Source: a virus. Taken from it: a DNA stretch of 64,000 nt. Under the pieces are notes generated by a model. The model was not told where the DNA came from, did not search any database, and saw nothing but the letters and a program-made list of their open reading frames with translations. Shown piece after piece: positions 47,220-55,205 of this stretch. Each line of letters starts with the position of its first letter. Within the stretch, counting starts at the first letter, position 1. Position numbers and translations under genes: made by a program. The stretch spans positions 186,001-250,000 of the IMG/VR virus record IMGVR_UViG_3300035698_035310; one strand, 5' to 3'.

Positions 47220-47432
47220 ATGACACTTAATGAATGGTCAACCATCTGCACAATCAAACAAGAGCCTTCATACCGATTCGTCGGCAATGAAGGCGTTGTT
47301 GCTCTACGCATGGAACGTAAGTGTTGGCTGCGTGTCAAAGGCGACAAGACATATACCGTAACCCCATTGGGTGAAGGAATTTACACTGAAAACAAAGACA
47401 CGTGGAACGACGAAAGTCGTTTCAAACTTTGA
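47220..47432 (+). CDS. Hypothetical protein
   Basis: 70 aa, SD GAAAGG. In the same frame as the preceding gene, with only a TAG between them. Beta-rich (CWLRVKGDKTYTVTPLGEGIYTE). Confidence 0.7.
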   Translation: MTLNEWSTICTIKQEPSYRFVGNEGVVALRMERKCWLRVKGDKTYTVTPLGEGIYTENKDTWNDESRFKL

Positions 47433-47457
47433 ATACGCATACCAGAAGGAACGAGTA

Positions 47458-47658
47458 ATGAATAAACAATATGAAGACGTCGACTTTGATACACTTAATA
47501 ACGAATTTGCGAACGAACGAATAAGTGATTTTCCAGATGGATTAATCAAAGATACGACAATAGTCGTCGATCAGTATGGATTTAAAATAAAAAACCCAAC
47601 ATTAGAAATCGAAGAGGATGGATTCATAACTGTATTCCCACCAATCATAAAAGAATAA
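47458..47658 (+). CDS. Small acidic protein
   Basis: 66 aa from ATG 47458 (GAAGGAA upstream). Acidic N-terminus, beta-rich C-terminus. Unknown. Confidence 0.65.
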   Translation: MNKQYEDVDFDTLNNEFANERISDFPDGLIKDTTIVVDQYGFKIKNPTLEIEEDGFITVFPPIIKE

Positions 47659-47662
47659 AAGA

Positions 47663-47702
47663 AAACCCATAGGTCTAATTCAATAGCACCTATGGGTTTT
47701 TC
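47663..47702 (+). terminator. Bidirectional terminator
   Basis: AAAACCCATAGGT/ACCTATGGGTTTT, the dispersed CATAGG palindrome type; serves the convergent HNH gene as well. Confidence 0.85.
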
Positions 47703-47715
47703 TATATGGGTTCTA

Positions 47716-48366
47716 TTAGAATGTCATGCAATTTTCTATGACTCGAAGTTGAACATTTCCTAAACTGCGATGTCTGGTTTGTTTTAGGTTGAGTTTGAAT
47801 TTAATATCATCACTTTCTTCTAAGACTTTAGCAAACAGTTCGGGTTGCATTGTTAATCCAATATACAATAACCGCATAGTGCTTAATATCTTTCTTATTG
47901 GTTTGTCGAGTACAACTATTTCCTTGCCGGTAATAAGTGCGATAAACTTATCAAGGTTCATACAACCACGCACTGAGTTGCATTCGGAACAAGCCATAGC
48001 AAAGTTATGCTTGAAATTAGAACCACCTTTTGTCCTTGCAACAACATGTTCAACCGTGGCGCGGTTAGTGTCGTGGTGTGGAATCGCATCACCGTCGTCC
48101 AGTTTTGGATACCACATTGGGTCACCACAATAGCAGCATCTATGATTTTGTGCTTCTAATAATTTGATATTGCGGCGGCGGAGAAATCGAGTATTTCTAC
48201 CGCGTTTATTTTTACGCGTATTTTCTTTAGTTTTTTCTACGTTGCCACCATTAGCCGCATCATTCTCGAGACGTAGCGCACGCACTTCTTCGAGAGACAT
48301 GCCTTTTTCTCGCTCACGTTTGTGTTTTCGTTTTTCGGTTCGTCTGAGTTTTCCTAATGGTGTCAT
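47716..48366 (-). CDS. HNH endonuclease
   Basis: 216 aa. Very basic N-terminus (RRTEKRKHKRERE; RKNKRGRNTRFLRRRN), then the HNH core: CCYCG (C77, C80), RATVEHVVARTKGGSNFKHNFAMACSECNSVRG (E106-H107, N121, C126, C129). A homing-type HNH. The 100-residue C-terminal part is unassigned. SD AAAGGAT. Confidence 0.85.
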   Translation of the reverse strand: MTPLGKLRRTEKRKHKREREKGMSLEEVRALRLENDAANGGNVEKTKENTRKNKRGRNTRFLRRRNIKLLEAQNHRCCYCGDPMWYPKLDDGDAIPHHDTNRATVEHVVARTKGGSNFKHNFAMACSECNSVRGCMNLDKFIALITGKEIVVLDKPIRKILSTMRLLYIGLTMQPELFAKVLEESDDIKFKLNLKQTRHRSLGNVQLRVIENCMTF

Positions 48367-48419
48367 TACAAATCCTTTCAGTGGGGATAGTATAGAACCA
48401 TCCCCACTGATGTCAAGGG

Positions 48420-48959
48420 TTATCGCATTTGTTTATGAATCAGTGAACCACCGTTTGGCTTACGCTTACACTTAGGGTGATATCGATTTTCTGCGTTTGC
48501 AAGTTTACGCTGTCTTGGTATCACTGTGCCACAATCTTTGCATGTATATGTATGCTTTGCGACTTTCTTGCGTATTTCGTTAAGAATGGTAGATGAACCA
48601 CATCGTTTAACGTTCGTTATTCCAAGATCAAACATTATTACACGCCATTCTCTACCATGTGCAGCAATCTTTCTGCCATTGATATAAGAACCAAATCGTT
48701 CTTTGACGAGTATGTGTGCTGTTTCATGTAGCAGTGTGTTAATAAAATCATCCATTTCTTCTGGTTTCACTGCACCATGCAAATAATATTCGCTGGTTAC
48801 TTCGACCAGTTTCTTGGAATACTTACAGCAACCAAAGCGATTCTTTGCACGCCAATTGATTGCGAATTTCCATTGTTCTAATGCATCAAAATCATCACCA
48901 GCCGCGTTTCTAACACGATCTAATAAATCGAATTTTTCAAGATATGTAAGAAGTTTCAT
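48420..48959 (-). CDS. SprT-like zinc metalloprotease
   Basis: 179 aa. LLHETAHILV (HExxH at residues 78-82), third ligand H101 in AAHGREW, then a C-terminal zinc ribbon YTCKDCGTVIPRQRK...RYHPKC. This is the SprT/Spartan domain order; Spartan cleaves DNA-protein crosslinks. In a phage it could clear protein from DNA or attack host DNA-bound proteins (inference). SD GGAA. Confidence 0.85.
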   Translation of the reverse strand: MKLLTYLEKFDLLDRVRNAAGDDFDALEQWKFAINWRAKNRFGCCKYSKKLVEVTSEYYLHGAVKPEEMDDFINTLLHETAHILVKERFGSYINGRKIAAHGREWRVIMFDLGITNVKRCGSSTILNEIRKKVAKHTYTCKDCGTVIPRQRKLANAENRYHPKCKRKPNGGSLIHKQMR

Positions 48960-48986
48960 GGTAGTTCCTTCCGTTTCAATAAGTGC

Positions 48987-49015
48987 ATTAGATACTATAG
49001 TGTATATGATGTCAA
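48987..49015 (-). promoter_or_regulatory. Promoter of SprT-like gene
   Basis: TTGACA, 17 bases, TCTAAT, divergent from the promoter at 49030. Confidence 0.65.
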
Positions 49016-49029
49016 CACTTTATTTTCAC

Positions 49030-49057
49030 TTGACACCATTGTGCAATCGTGTATAGT
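49030..49057 (+). promoter_or_regulatory. Promoter
   Basis: TTGACA, 16 bases, TATAGT. Confidence 0.75.
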
Positions 49058-49085
49058 GATAATCCAAACAACGAAAGGAACCGTT

Positions 49086-49277
49086 ATGTTATCAGAAGAA
49101 GAAAAACGTTTTATTGCATTTTGTGCCGAACTTGGCAAACTTTCCGTGAAACATGGCGTTACCATTTATTCATGTGGTGGTGTTACTATTCACGACGTGC
49201 CATTATTAGAAGTGCTTTACATCGACGATGTATCAAGTGGTGATTTGGATTCAGTTATTGTAGAAAAGGAAATATAA
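49086..49277 (+). CDS. Hypothetical protein
   Basis: 63 aa from ATG 49086 (AAAGGAA upstream). EEEKRFIAFCAELGKLSVKHGVTIYSCGGVTIHDV resembles short phage proteins with a helix and a CGG turn. Last base of the stop overlaps the next ATG. Confidence 0.7.
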   Translation: MLSEEEKRFIAFCAELGKLSVKHGVTIYSCGGVTIHDVPLLEVLYIDDVSSGDLDSVIVEKEI

Positions 49278-49663
49278 TGCCAACACTAAACATATGGGAA
49301 TTACCGGACAACACTGAAGTTGTTTATATCGACGTTGAAGGAAATCGTGTAACTGGTCGATTGGTAGAGAATTATGGTTCATATTTTGAATTCGTGCCAA
49401 AAGACGAAGATGCAAGTATGATGATTATGCATGACGTGGTTGATACCGTTGTTAAAGTCAGCGCAATAAAAACGGTTTCATTTGATTTTATCATGGATTC
49501 GTTTGTGTCTATACAGGCACCCGAAGGCACTGATCCTGATACATTGATTGAAAAAGCGATGATTGCGTTTCATGATTTATTGGCTGCGAATCAAGCCGAT
49601 GTCATATTTGATTCAACCATTCCAACATCTGAAAACACCGACCCATATGGAAACAAGTTATGA
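49277..49663 (+). CDS. Hypothetical protein
   Basis: 128 aa; SH3-like N-terminal half (VVYIDVEGNRVTGRLVENYGSYFEFVPKDED), acidic helical C-terminus. ATGA coupled to the next gene. Confidence 0.7.
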   Translation: MPTLNIWELPDNTEVVYIDVEGNRVTGRLVENYGSYFEFVPKDEDASMMIMHDVVDTVVKVSAIKTVSFDFIMDSFVSIQAPEGTDPDTLIEKAMIAFHDLLAANQADVIFDSTIPTSENTDPYGNKL

Positions 49664-50013
49664 AAATATTTGAACCCATCGAACAATTATTTGATGAAAT
49701 GGAAGAGACCGGCATTAATATTGCACGCGCCGCAATAAGTGTCGAACTGAAAGCATTGAATGAAATGTTTCCGCGTCATACGTTCATGTATGAAGGACGA
49801 CAATGTTTGGATTATGTCAAGGTTTCGCCGCCGTTGCTTGGTGAAGAAAAACTTGTACCTTGGACATTTTCTGGTCCTAATTATTGGGATGGCAGGGCGA
49901 GTCAATTCCCCGCAATACAAAACATGGTGGAACACTTACAGCGGATTAATGATATCCATACCGAGTTGACTGTAATTACCCGCCGCAATACTGGTGTAGA
50001 AGAAGTTTTCTAA
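49660..50013 (+). CDS. Hypothetical protein
   Basis: 117 aa, helix-rich, with SGPNYWDGRASQFPAIQNMVEHLQRI in the C-terminal half. Unknown. Confidence 0.7.
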   Translation: MKIFEPIEQLFDEMEETGINIARAAISVELKALNEMFPRHTFMYEGRQCLDYVKVSPPLLGEEKLVPWTFSGPNYWDGRASQFPAIQNMVEHLQRINDIHTELTVITRRNTGVEEVF

Positions 50014-50022
50014 ACAAAGGGG

Positions 50023-50070
50023 TTGACATAGCCCCTTGACTTCCCTACTATACTGGTAGGGAGGGATGAG
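50023..50070 (+). promoter_or_regulatory. GGGAGGGATGAG promoter cassette, copy 5
   Basis: TTGACA, 17 bases (containing a second TTGACT), TACTAT, five bases, TAGGGAGGGATGAG (50057-50070). The text after it (GTTTATTTGG) keeps the T-rich/TTGG end. Confidence 0.85.
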
Positions 50071-50116
50071 GTTTATTTGGCTGCGAAAAATAACTGCACC
50101 AAAATGAAATAAAGTA

Positions 50117-50144
50117 TTGACACCTTCTATCCAACCTGTATAAT
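50117..50144 (+). promoter_or_regulatory. Promoter
   Basis: TTGACA, 16 bases, TATAAT. Confidence 0.8.
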
Positions 50145-50188
50145 ACCCACAGATTGAACGAAACGACTTACCCCGAAGGAACGAACAA

Positions 50189-50527
50189 ATGGCTGATTCA
50201 AATTTTGTAGCGAAGCGAGTAGATGCCGGTGTCCCAATATGGACAATATTTGCTTACGGTAGGGACATTGGTTCTGCTACGGTTTTCGATTGGGAAGACG
50301 AAGGCCCAATGGCAACTGTTCGTTATGGGTATGATGATTTACCAGTTACGTTTTCGGGTTCTTCTATACGCGATGTATTGGCTAAGGTTGGCGCATTTTT
50401 GCGCACCATTGATTCTGATATGGAAGGCGAAGCCGCCGCCGAGTATTATAGCGAAGTTACAGGACCAATGGAAGCGGCGGAGCGTTTAGCAGAACGCGGG
50501 TATCGGGATGATGACCCTATTTGGTAA
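50189..50527 (+). CDS. Hypothetical protein
   Basis: 112 aa; alpha/beta with an Ala/Glu-rich C-terminus (EGEAAAEYYSEVTGPMEAAERLAERG). SD GAAGGAA. Unknown. Confidence 0.7.
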   Translation: MADSNFVAKRVDAGVPIWTIFAYGRDIGSATVFDWEDEGPMATVRYGYDDLPVTFSGSSIRDVLAKVGAFLRTIDSDMEGEAAAEYYSEVTGPMEAAERLAERGYRDDDPIW

Positions 50528-50533
50528 TAGGGG

Positions 50534-50562
50534 TTGACATTAGGAATTGGGTGGTCTATAAC
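50534..50562 (+). promoter_or_regulatory. Promoter
   Basis: TTGACA, 17 bases, TATAAC. Confidence 0.7.
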
Positions 50563-50590
50563 GCCCTGAACTTAACAAAGGAACAAACAA

Positions 50591-50815
50591 ATGTATAGCG
50601 TATATGATAGTTCGAGAGACCCGCGCATGGTAATACCCGAAGTTATGGCACGGACTGTATTCGATAGTATTATCGGCGAGTGGAAAATTGCCAAGTTAAA
50701 GGGTGGCGAAACTGAACGACGGTTTAAAGTTAAAGAATCGGCGCAATTCGTATTCGATAAACTTGGCGGTTTTACTATTTGTTTTATTGAAGGCGACTTA
50801 ATAATTAAGGGTTGA
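50591..50815 (+). CDS. Hypothetical protein
   Basis: 74 aa, basic centre (WKIAKLKGGETERRFKVKESAQF). SD AAAGGAA. Unknown. Confidence 0.7.
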   Translation: MYSVYDSSRDPRMVIPEVMARTVFDSIIGEWKIAKLKGGETERRFKVKESAQFVFDKLGGFTICFIEGDLIIKG

Positions 50816-50840
50816 CTCGCCCAATCCAATAGGCTATACA
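50812..50840 (+). promoter_or_regulatory. Promoter of helicase gene
   Basis: TTGACT, 17 bases, TATACA. Confidence 0.7.
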
Positions 50841-50865
50841 ATAGGTCAACCAACGGAGAGAGATT

Positions 50866-52374
50866 ATGCAAATACCAGAAATCACACTTTCAACGCAGCA
50901 AGTTAATATTCTTGATTGGGTTAAATCAGGAAAAGGTAATGTCATTATCGAAGCTGTAGCTGGCAGTGGTAAGACCTTCACATTGGTTGAAGCCGTTAAG
51001 TTGATGGTAGGCACTGTATTCCTTGGTGCTTATAACTCTGCTATGGGTTATGAGTTGAAGGAAAAAACCAAGGGCATGAAAAATGTTCGGGCTGGCACGT
51101 TCCATAGTGCAGGCTTTGGCGCACTTCAATATCGTTACGGAAAAATGCAAGTTGATGCTAACAAAGTGCGAGATATCGTTAATGGTATGGCGGAGGGCGA
51201 CGACTTGTTTGCTGTATACGGCAACTTCATTAACAAGATGGTAGCACTTGCCAAGGATTCCGGCATTGGGTTCTTTAATAAAATTAACGACCCTATCATG
51301 TGGAATGAACTTGTTGATAAGCACGACCTTATGGATCAACTCGACGAACACTTAACAGTTGATGTTGGTATTCAGTTATCAATGGACGTCTTAAAGGCAT
51401 CTAACTCTAATCTTAAAGTTATTGATTTTAGTGATATGATTTATCTTGTATTGTTAAACAACCTCCGCCTTTTCCAACAAGATTGGGTTTTGGTTGACGA
51501 AGCCCAAGATACCAATAGCACGCGACGCGCACTGGCAAAGAAAATGTTAAAACCCGGTGGGCGTTTGATCGCGGTTGGTGATCCTCGCCAAGCAATCTTT
51601 GGCTTCACTGGTGCTGATTCCGATGCGCTGGACTTGATCTCCAAGGACTTCGGTACAACGACGCTTCCTTTGACTAGCACGTTCCGTTGCCCTAAATCGG
51701 TTGTTAAACACGCCCAACAATGGGTATCACACATTGAAGCGTATGATACTAATATCGAAGGCGAAGTTATCAACGCTAAATTCGACGACGTGTTCGGTGA
51801 AAAATCCGAATATAAGTTTACCGGTTCCGATGCAATCATTTGCCGCCTTAACGCGCCTATCGTTGAACTTGCATTCAAGTTGATTCGTAAGGGTGTTCCT
51901 TGCCGCATTGAAGGTAGAGATATCGGCACACAACTTGCAGCACTTGCAAACAAGTGGAAAGTAGTCCGCCTTGACGCCTTACGCAATCGCCTTGAGAAGT
52001 ATAAGGAACGTGAAGTATCTAAGGCTATGGCAAAAGGGCAAGAACAGAAAGCCGGTAGCATTACTGACCGCGTGGGCTGCCTTAATGTTCTTATCGAACG
52101 CGCCGAAGAAAAGAAACTTGACGTTGCTGGTTTGATTGTAATGATCAAGGGCATGTTTTCAGACGCCCAAGATAAAACCACAAATAAGAACATTTTGGTT
52201 TTATCATCCGTTCATAAATCAAAAGGTAAAGAATGGCCTAGAGTGTTCTTGTTAGGACGCCAAGAAAATATGCCAAGTCCTTTTGCTAGACAGACATGGC
52301 AACTTTTACAAGAGGATAACCTTATCTACGTTGCTGTAACGAGGGCGATGGAAACGTTAATCGAAGTGGATTAA
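50866..52374 (+). CDS. UvrD-like superfamily 1 helicase
   Basis: 502 aa. Walker A AVAGSGKTFT (residues 30-39), Walker B VDEAQDTN (about 210), motif III AVGDPRQAIFGFTGAD (about 237), motif IV STFRCP (about 270), motif V SSVHKSKGKEWPRVFLLG (about 447) and motif VI YVAVTRAMETL (about 487). All core motifs are present, but the protein is about 200 residues shorter than UvrD/PcrA because the 1B/2B insertions are small. A 3'-5' DNA helicase for phage replication or repair is likely. SD GGAGAGAG. Confidence 0.9.
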   Translation: MQIPEITLSTQQVNILDWVKSGKGNVIIEAVAGSGKTFTLVEAVKLMVGTVFLGAYNSAMGYELKEKTKGMKNVRAGTFHSAGFGALQYRYGKMQVDANKVRDIVNGMAEGDDLFAVYGNFINKMVALAKDSGIGFFNKINDPIMWNELVDKHDLMDQLDEHLTVDVGIQLSMDVLKASNSNLKVIDFSDMIYLVLLNNLRLFQQDWVLVDEAQDTNSTRRALAKKMLKPGGRLIAVGDPRQAIFGFTGADSDALDLISKDFGTTTLPLTSTFRCPKSVVKHAQQWVSHIEAYDTNIEGEVINAKFDDVFGEKSEYKFTGSDAIICRLNAPIVELAFKLIRKGVPCRIEGRDIGTQLAALANKWKVVRLDALRNRLEKYKEREVSKAMAKGQEQKAGSITDRVGCLNVLIERAEEKKLDVAGLIVMIKGMFSDAQDKTTNKNILVLSSVHKSKGKEWPRVFLLGRQENMPSPFARQTWQLLQEDNLIYVAVTRAMETLIEVD

Positions 52375-52399
52375 CTATGGTTTTTTGATAAATACTTAT

Positions 52400-53134
52400 A
52401 TGGTAAAACGCAAAACAACAGAACAGTTTATACAAGAATCGACTGCAATTCATGGTGATGTATATGATTATTCATTGACCAATTATATCAATAGACGTAC
52501 CAAAGTAAAAATAATATGCACCGTTCATGGTATATATGAACAAACTGCGGGAAATCATTTATATCAAAAACAAGGTTGCTCAAAATGTGCCGGTGATAAA
52601 CAGGCATCGAGACAGCGAAAATCACTATCACAGTTTATTCAAGAGGCAACAATAGTTCACGATTCTTTATATGATTATTCGTTGGTGGATTACAATCATA
52701 CTGATATAAAAGTAAAAATAATATGCCCAACGCATGATATATTTAAGCAAACGCCGCATGATCATTTACATGGAAAAGGTTGCCCTAAATGCGTTCATAC
52801 TATATCAAAAGGTGAAACTAACTGGCTTAATCGCATTGGTTTACCAGACGATACACAACATAGACAAGTGCGCTTGCCTATGAATAATAATAAAAATCGA
52901 AGGGTTGATGGTTATGATCCATTAACCAATACTGTTTATGAATTTCATGGTGATTACTGGCATGGCAACCCCGCACGTTTTAATCTCGATGATATAAACC
53001 CAACCATTAAAAAACCATACAGACAACTCTATGAAGCCACCTTAACCAAGGAAGTGCTTATCAAAGATTCCGGTTATAATCTTGTAGTTATGTGGGAGCA
53101 TGATTGGAAAGCTCATCCCTCCCTAACAGTATAA
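52400..53134 (+). CDS. VSR-like homing endonuclease with zinc ribbons
   Basis: 244 aa. CTVHGIYEQ...GCSKC and CPTHDIFKQ...GCPKC zinc units; C-terminal NWLNRIGLPDDTQHRQVRL, VDGYDPLTNTVYEFHGDYWHGNP and LVVMWEHDW. Close paralogue of the 45.4- and 57.6-kb genes, but it lacks their conserved leader and follows the helicase stop by 25 bases. Its last codons contain the cassette motif in reverse. Confidence 0.85.
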   Translation: MVKRKTTEQFIQESTAIHGDVYDYSLTNYINRRTKVKIICTVHGIYEQTAGNHLYQKQGCSKCAGDKQASRQRKSLSQFIQEATIVHDSLYDYSLVDYNHTDIKVKIICPTHDIFKQTPHDHLHGKGCPKCVHTISKGETNWLNRIGLPDDTQHRQVRLPMNNNKNRRVDGYDPLTNTVYEFHGDYWHGNPARFNLDDINPTIKKPYRQLYEATLTKEVLIKDSGYNLVVMWEHDWKAHPSLTV

Positions 53135-53136
53135 TA
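53112..53136 (-). promoter_or_regulatory. GGGAGGGATGAG cassette, copy 6 (weak promoter)
   Basis: Read leftward: TATTAT, five bases, TAGGGAGGGATGAG (53125-53112). No good -35. It lies within the stop region of the endonuclease gene, pointing into it. Confidence 0.7.
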
Positions 53137-53192
53137 TTAAATTACTCGTAAAAAAGCAATGATTATTTTTATAATATGACGTAAATTACTTG

Positions 53193-53219
53193 TTGACATT
53201 GGTTCAGTTAGTTTGTAAT
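53193..53219 (+). promoter_or_regulatory. Promoter, GGTTCAGTTAGTT class
   Basis: TTGACA, spacer TTGGTTCAGTTAGTT, TGTAAT. Confidence 0.65.
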
Positions 53220-53267
53220 ATCTTTTTATCAGAACATCATACATTCACAAATGAAAGATTGAAAATA

Positions 53268-53687
53268 ATGCCAACATATCGAAAAAGAATACTCATATCA
53301 GAATTCGCTGAACCAGAAATATTTTTTGAATATAAAGGTGTGAAAATATATCATACTTATACAGACAATGCTGAAACACTTTCATCATTGAATTTTGACC
53401 GTGATTGTAAAAGCAAGCGGTTGTTTACCACGAACAAAAAATGCGGCATGGTTCCCATGTTTGATGTTTATTTTGAAAACGATCTTCGTGTATGGGACAA
53501 ACAATCAAAAAATGAAACCCGTGGGGTGTTTAACATTCAAAACATTCCAAATCCTAAAGGGCATCATATTACGACTCATGCTGGTATTTCAAGAGTTCTT
53601 ATGGAAGCAATTGACACCGGTTGGATTAAAACTAATAAAACACCAGAGTGTATTCACGATTGTCATATACTCGCACATCCAAAATAA
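53268..53687 (+). CDS. Hypothetical protein
   Basis: 139 aa from ATG 53268; beta-rich N-terminus, three cysteines, C-terminal CIHDCHILAHPK. Unknown. Confidence 0.65.
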   Translation: MPTYRKRILISEFAEPEIFFEYKGVKIYHTYTDNAETLSSLNFDRDCKSKRLFTTNKKCGMVPMFDVYFENDLRVWDKQSKNETRGVFNIQNIPNPKGHHITTHAGISRVLMEAIDTGWIKTNKTPECIHDCHILAHPK

Positions 53688-53720
53688 TCACATCAAGGGG
53701 AGAAGTAAAACCTTTTCCCC

Positions 53721-53749
53721 TTGACTAACTTTAATAAGTGTGCTATGAA
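53721..53749 (+). promoter_or_regulatory. Promoter
   Basis: TTGACT, 17 bases ending AAGTGTGC, TATGAA. Confidence 0.6.
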
Positions 53750-53776
53750 TATATCATAATTGAAAAGGATACGAAA

Positions 53777-54001
53777 ATGCATAACGCAGATGTTCTACAT
53801 AATGCCTTACTTACCGCAACGATGATGATGCGTAAAGGTCGTGCGTTTAAGATTGTTAGATATTCACCCAAACAAGAAACGGTTTATTATAGACCATTTT
53901 TCGCCAACGACCTGACTGACATACGCACTGACGAGTTGGATCACTTGTGCGACGATGATTCGATTCAGTTATTCACCACAACGCAACTCGAAACACAATA
54001 A
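53777..54001 (+). CDS. Hypothetical protein
   Basis: 74 aa from ATG 53777. ALLTATMMMRKGRAFKIVRYSPKQETVYYRPFF is faintly like DUF2829/Tad2 openings, but too weak to assign. Confidence 0.65.
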   Translation: MHNADVLHNALLTATMMMRKGRAFKIVRYSPKQETVYYRPFFANDLTDIRTDELDHLCDDDSIQLFTTTQLETQ

Positions 54002-54010
54002 GGAAAACCG

Positions 54011-54208
54011 ATGCAAACTTATACCACCCCACGCTTAACGAACATAAGTGATACATTTCGCGCCGACGTTGCTGCGGGTGAATTAACTACATGGTGTGAA
54101 GAAAACAGTGTAGGTGCTTGGTTCATCCACGCCGTTGATCATGTGGAGTTTGAATTCCCCACAGATGCCAAACAATTTATGATGAAGTTTTGGGAGCTAG
54201 ACTCCTAA
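54011..54208 (+). CDS. FKLxW-like tail protein (right arm)
   Basis: 65 aa. TTWCEENSVGAWFIHAVDHVEFEFPTDAKQFMMKFWE has the WC..N..G.WF and DAxxFxxxxW layout of the left-arm family, so the family occurs on both arms. SD AAGGA. Confidence 0.7.
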   Translation: MQTYTTPRLTNISDTFRADVAAGELTTWCEENSVGAWFIHAVDHVEFEFPTDAKQFMMKFWELDS

Positions 54209-54219
54209 AAATCCCCCCG

Positions 54220-54268
54220 CATGTTCCTACGCAAGTAATGAAGACACTCCATGCGGGGGTTCTTTTTG
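54220..54268 (+). terminator. Intrinsic terminator
   Basis: CCCCCGCATG/CATGCGGGGG with T5. Confidence 0.8.
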
Positions 54269-54289
54269 TTTTGGCGCACCCAAAAAAAG

Positions 54290-54337
54290 CTCATCCCTCC
54301 CTATCAGCATAATAGCAGGGTCAATAGATAAGTCAAC
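54290..54337 (-). promoter_or_regulatory. GGGAGGGATGAG promoter cassette, copy 7
   Basis: Read leftward: TTGACT, 16 bases (containing TTGACC), TATTAT, five bases, TAGGGAGGGATGAG (54303-54290), then CTTTTTTTGG. Confidence 0.85.
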
Positions 54338-54359
54338 CATTATTATTAAAAATAAACCA

Positions 54360-54388
54360 TTGACAACGGCTTTTGTATTTTATATAAT
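54360..54388 (+). promoter_or_regulatory. Promoter
   Basis: TTGACA, 17 bases, TATAAT. Confidence 0.8.
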
Positions 54389-54413
54389 ATATAGATTGAA
54401 AAGGAGAATTGAA

Positions 54414-54821
54414 ATGTCGCGCACTTATCGTAAGCTTCCTTATTGGTCAAATGATCCAAAATTAACACGTGAGCGAGGCTCCAAATGGACTGGCATGCGT
54501 GTTTTTGTTGCTCCTAATGGAAATGTATTCGGTTGGGATGATGAAGCCCTACGTAAAAAATCATCTAAACGTCGCACCAATCGCATTCGCCGTTTGATGG
54601 GCAAGAAAGAAATTGTTCTTGCCGTTGCTGCTATGGCAGAAGACGCAATGGAAGACCTCAACGAAATGATGGATTGGGAAGCCGAAGAGTATTGCGATAC
54701 ATATTACGACGAGTATGAATTGTCTGAATGGGCTGATTGGAAACAGCGTGAAATTGATGATCAAGCAATTGAAGAATATTATTTAAATGAAGACCCATAT
54801 TATTACGATTTTGATTATTAA
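54414..54821 (+). CDS. Hypothetical protein, basic head and acidic tail
   Basis: 135 aa. First half very basic (KKSSKRRTNRIRRLMGKKE), second half acidic and tyrosine-rich, ending YYLNEDPYYYDFDY. The charge split suggests DNA binding or mimicry, unproven. SD AAGGAG. Confidence 0.75.
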   Translation: MSRTYRKLPYWSNDPKLTRERGSKWTGMRVFVAPNGNVFGWDDEALRKKSSKRRTNRIRRLMGKKEIVLAVAAMAEDAMEDLNEMMDWEAEEYCDTYYDEYELSEWADWKQREIDDQAIEEYYLNEDPYYYDFDY

Positions 54822-54824
54822 GGG

Positions 54825-54853
54825 TTGACATCACTATTTGATTTCGTTATGAT
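54825..54853 (+). promoter_or_regulatory. Promoter
   Basis: TTGACA, 17 bases, TATGAT. Confidence 0.75.
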
Positions 54854-54898
54854 TCATCCAAGCTAACAACACAACATAAATCTTGAAAGGATTTAACT

Positions 54899-55156
54899 AT
54901 GGCTAATAAATTCACAATCACACGCACTTATGATCGCGATGAAATTATTGACACAGTTAATAAATCCATTGAACAAAACGGAACATATCATCAAATCAAA
55001 TCGTTGCTTGATACTTTATATACTGGATGGTTTTTTGATATAGAAACGGCTTGCGAAGTTGAATTGATTTTACGCGAAAAGGGCGATTTTATTCGCGAGT
55101 TTTATCAAGAACGGCTAGACGAAATGAATGCTGCCAAGAAATTTGACTTGGTATAA
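54899..55156 (+). CDS. Hypothetical protein
   Basis: 85 aa, helical, SD AAAGGA. A 30-base upstream block (ACAACACAACATAAATCTTG...) recurs before the next gene. Confidence 0.7.
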   Translation: MANKFTITRTYDRDEIIDTVNKSIEQNGTYHQIKSLLDTLYTGWFFDIETACEVELILREKGDFIREFYQERLDEMNAAKKFDLV

Positions 55157-55205
55157 CTATTCACTTAAGATAACAACACAACATAAATCTTGAAAGGATT
55201 TAACA

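Noticed and set aside
51441-52193. Minus-strand open frame of 250 codons
   Set aside because: Complement of the helicase gene; no SD; Ser/Arg-rich shadow composition.
53777-54001. Tad2-like (DUF2829) anti-Thoeris protein
   Set aside because: Only a few opening residues resemble the family; the diagnostic core is not visible.
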